Below are positions 19,456 through 21,035 of a DNA stretch of 21,035 nt, piece by piece (position 1 is the stretch's first letter; the number at the start of each line of letters is the position of its first letter). Source of the DNA: an uncultured Ruminococcus sp. (GTDB lineage: Bacteria > Bacillota > Clostridia > Lachnospirales > Lachnospiraceae); NCBI GenBank assembly GCA_900541505.1, contig UQKK01000051.1, positions 1-21,035 of the forward strand, read 5' to 3'. Under the pieces are notes generated by a model. That model was given only the letters and a program-made list of their open reading frames with translations, ran no database searches and had not been told where the DNA came from. The translations under genes and the position numbers were made by a program.

Positions 19456-20904
19456 ATGAGTGCGCACAATCTTACACTGCTGACAGACCTGTATGAGCTT
19501 ACCATGATGCAGGGCTATTTTGAGACACAGGAAAATGAGACTGTCATCTTTGATGTATTTTTCCGTGAGAATCCGAATAAGAGCGGCTATTCCATCATGG
19601 CTGGTCTGGAGCAGGTCATTGAATATATTAAGGACCTTCATTTTTCCTATGAAGATGTTGACTATCTGAGAAAACTGGGGATTTTCAGCGAAGACTTTCT
19701 GCACTATCTGAGCGGTTTTCATTTCAGCGGAAATATTTACGCGATTCCCGAAGGGACCGTTATTTTCCCGAAGGAACCTATCATAAAGGTCATCGCTCCC
19801 ATCATGGAAGCGCAGCTCGTGGAGACGGCAATCTTGAATATCATCAACCATCAGTGCCTTATCGCAACCAAGACCGCCCGCGTTGTCTTCGCCGCACAGG
19901 GCGATGGCATCATGGAATTTGGTCTGCGCCGCGCCCAGGGACCGGATGCCGGGCTGTACGGGGCAAGAGCGGCAATGATAGGCGGATGTGTGGGGACTTC
20001 CAATGTTCTGGCAGGCAAGATGTTCCACGTGCCGGTCATGGGCACCCACGCTCACAGCTGGATTATGAGTTTTAAGGACGAATATACCGCATTCAAAGAA
20101 TATGCGAAATTATATCCGGATTCCTGCACGCTCCTGGTGGATACTTACGACACACTGAAATCCGGTGTGCCCAACGCCATCCGCGTTTTCCGGGAAATGA
20201 AAGAAGCAGGCATCAAGCCGAAGAGCTACGGAATCCGCCTTGACAGCGGCGACCTCGCCTATCTGTCCAAGAAGGCGCGCAAGATGCTGGATGAGGCAGG
20301 CTTTCCGGATGCAGTCATCGCTGCCTCTAACGATTTGGATGAGCTGCTCATCCATGACCTGAAGATGCAGGGAGCTGCTATCACTTCATGGGGTGTGGGG
20401 ACAAACCTCATCACCTCCAAAGACTGCCCGTCCTTCGGCGGTGTCTACAAGCTCGCCGCAATCCAGAACGAAGCAGGAGACTTTGTACCGAAGATTAAGA
20501 TTTCAGAAAATACAGAAAAAATCACCAATCCCGGAAATAAGACCATCTATCGTATCTACGACAAGGACACCGGGAAAATGCGCGCGGATTTAATCTGTTT
20601 TGCGGATGAGGTCTATGACACTTCCGAGGAGCTTTTGCTGTTCGACCCCAATGCCACATGGAAGAAGACCCGTCTGGCAGGCGGTACTTACACGATGCGG
20701 GAAATCTTAAAGCCCGTCTTCATCCACGGCGAATGTGTCTATGACTCACCTTCCGTCATGGAGATTGCCGAATACTGCCGGCAGGAGAAGGAAACGCTCT
20801 GGGACGAGACAAAACGTCTCTTTTATCCGCATAAAGTTTATGTGGACCTCTCCCAGAAGCTCTACGACACCAAGACAAAGCTGTTGGATGCCATGAGCGT
20901 ATAA
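19456..20904 (+). CDS. pncB: Nicotinate phosphoribosyltransferase
   Basis: This 482-residue cytoplasmic enzyme makes nicotinate mononucleotide from nicotinate and PRPP with ATP, in the salvage route to NAD. The N-terminal LLTDLYELTMMQGYF is the family signature. Other conserved parts are the FDVFFRENP strand, EFGLRRAQGPDA (active-site loop around residues 154-165), GTSNVLAG and the catalytic-histidine region GTHAHSW. The PRPP-site segments YGIRLDSGDLAYLS, ASNDLDE and GVGTNL follow. The length fits the PncB branch found in Firmicutes. ATG 19456 has AAAGGAG seven nt upstream. It has its own promoter and a terminator-like hairpin after it, so it appears monocistronic. No link to the nucleoside operon is visible beyond both using phosphoribosyl chemistry. 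Confidence 0.96.
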   Translation: MSAHNLTLLTDLYELTMMQGYFETQENETVIFDVFFRENPNKSGYSIMAGLEQVIEYIKDLHFSYEDVDYLRKLGIFSEDFLHYLSGFHFSGNIYAIPEGTVIFPKEPIIKVIAPIMEAQLVETAILNIINHQCLIATKTARVVFAAQGDGIMEFGLRRAQGPDAGLYGARAAMIGGCVGTSNVLAGKMFHVPVMGTHAHSWIMSFKDEYTAFKEYAKLYPDSCTLLVDTYDTLKSGVPNAIRVFREMKEAGIKPKSYGIRLDSGDLAYLSKKARKMLDEAGFPDAVIAASNDLDELLIHDLKMQGAAITSWGVGTNLITSKDCPSFGGVYKLAAIQNEAGDFVPKIKISENTEKITNPGNKTIYRIYDKDTGKMRADLICFADEVYDTSEELLLFDPNATWKKTRLAGGTYTMREILKPVFIHGECVYDSPSVMEIAEYCRQEKETLWDETKRLFYPHKVYVDLSQKLYDTKTKLLDAMSV

Positions 20905-20921
20905 AACGACAGATATTCAGC

Positions 20922-20966
20922 ATCCTGTGGACTTCTCCTGTCATGAACCAGTCCGCAGGATTTCCC
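20922..20966 (+). terminator. Terminator-like hairpin after pncB
   Basis: ATCCTGTGGACT (20922-20933) pairs with AGTCCGCAGGAT (20950-20961) over 12 bp with one G/U; the loop is 16 nt. The tail is only TTTCCC, so it may be an inefficient terminator or a 3'-end stabiliser. Confidence 0.5.
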
Positions 20967-20991
20967 TGTATTGGGAACACTTTATATCAGA

Positions 20992-21019
20992 GGGAGATGA
21001 CTCCCGCCTCTATAGGCGG
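20992..21019 (+). other. Overlapping short hairpins at the window edge
   Basis: GGGAG/CTCCC (20992-20996, 21001-21005) and CCGCC/GGCGG (21004-21008, 21015-21019) share two bases, so they are largely alternative folds. They may begin a structured leader of the next gene, which lies outside the window. I cannot assign a class. Confidence 0.3.
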
Positions 21020-21035
21020 TGAGTAACAAATCCGT

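Noticed and set aside
19423..20055. A 210-codon minus-strand frame opposite the start of pncB
   Set aside because: pncB has a promoter, ribosome site and conserved motifs. The antisense frame has none of these.
20968..21035. The right edge as a known riboswitch or T-box leader
   Set aside because: Only short overlapping hairpins are visible and no conserved riboswitch core could be matched. The window ends before any gene.

Overview
The window looks like a chromosomal segment from a Gram-positive anaerobe of the Lachnospiraceae / Clostridia type. This rests on AGGAGG-type ribosome sites almost everywhere, AT-rich intergenic DNA with TGnTATAAT (extended -10) promoters, a split two-subunit transketolase, an oxygen-sensitive glycyl radical enzyme with its activase, and a BMP-type nucleoside ABC transporter. 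The genus cannot be fixed from the sequence alone. No tRNA, rRNA, CRISPR array or complete insertion sequence was seen.

Layout. (1) 1-1227 is AT-rich, decayed DNA: a weak hypothetical gene, a possibly frameshifted partner, the first 23 codons of a truncated YgjV-like gene, and a four-copy 33-bp tandem repeat. (2) 1228-7192 is a six-gene minus-strand operon: split transketolase (N and C subunits), a 3-hydroxyisobutyrate-dehydrogenase-family reductase, a KdgT-family sugar-acid permease, a metal-dependent amidohydrolase and a D-2-hydroxyacid dehydrogenase. It faces a divergent FadR-type GntR regulator (7526-8254). The divergent region holds a clear promoter and three copies of a palindrome, one on the transcription start and one just upstream of the first ribosome site. 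The substrate is unknown, probably a sugar acid or a derivative of one. (3) 8317-16903 is an eight-gene minus-strand operon: Crp/Fnr-type regulator, YjjI-family glycyl radical enzyme, YjjW-family activase, a BMP-family lipoprotein, an ABC ATPase, two permeases and uridine phosphorylase. (4) 17334-18503 is deoB (phosphopentomutase), with its own promoter and a strong terminator. (5) 18751-19455 holds an internally deleted epimerase pseudogene and a small type I toxin-antitoxin-like locus. (6) 19456-20904 is pncB (nicotinate phosphoribosyltransferase) on the plus strand.

Main biological point. The deoB promoter and the promoter of the Crp/YjjI/nucleoside-transport operon are diverged copies of one another: about 73% identical over ~137 bp by hand count. 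Each has a GACA-N2-TGTC palindrome centred about 42.5 bp upstream of the predicted start and an extended -10 at identical spacing. That is the class II geometry of Crp/Fnr activators, and a Crp/Fnr protein is encoded first in one of the two units. The glycyl radical pair, nucleoside uptake, uridine phosphorolysis and phosphopentomutase therefore look like one regulon. In E. coli, yjjI-yjjW also lies beside deoCABD, so the YjjI/nucleoside link appears in two distant phyla. I infer that YjjI performs an anaerobic step on a nucleoside- or pentose-derived compound. The reaction itself cannot be read from the sequence.
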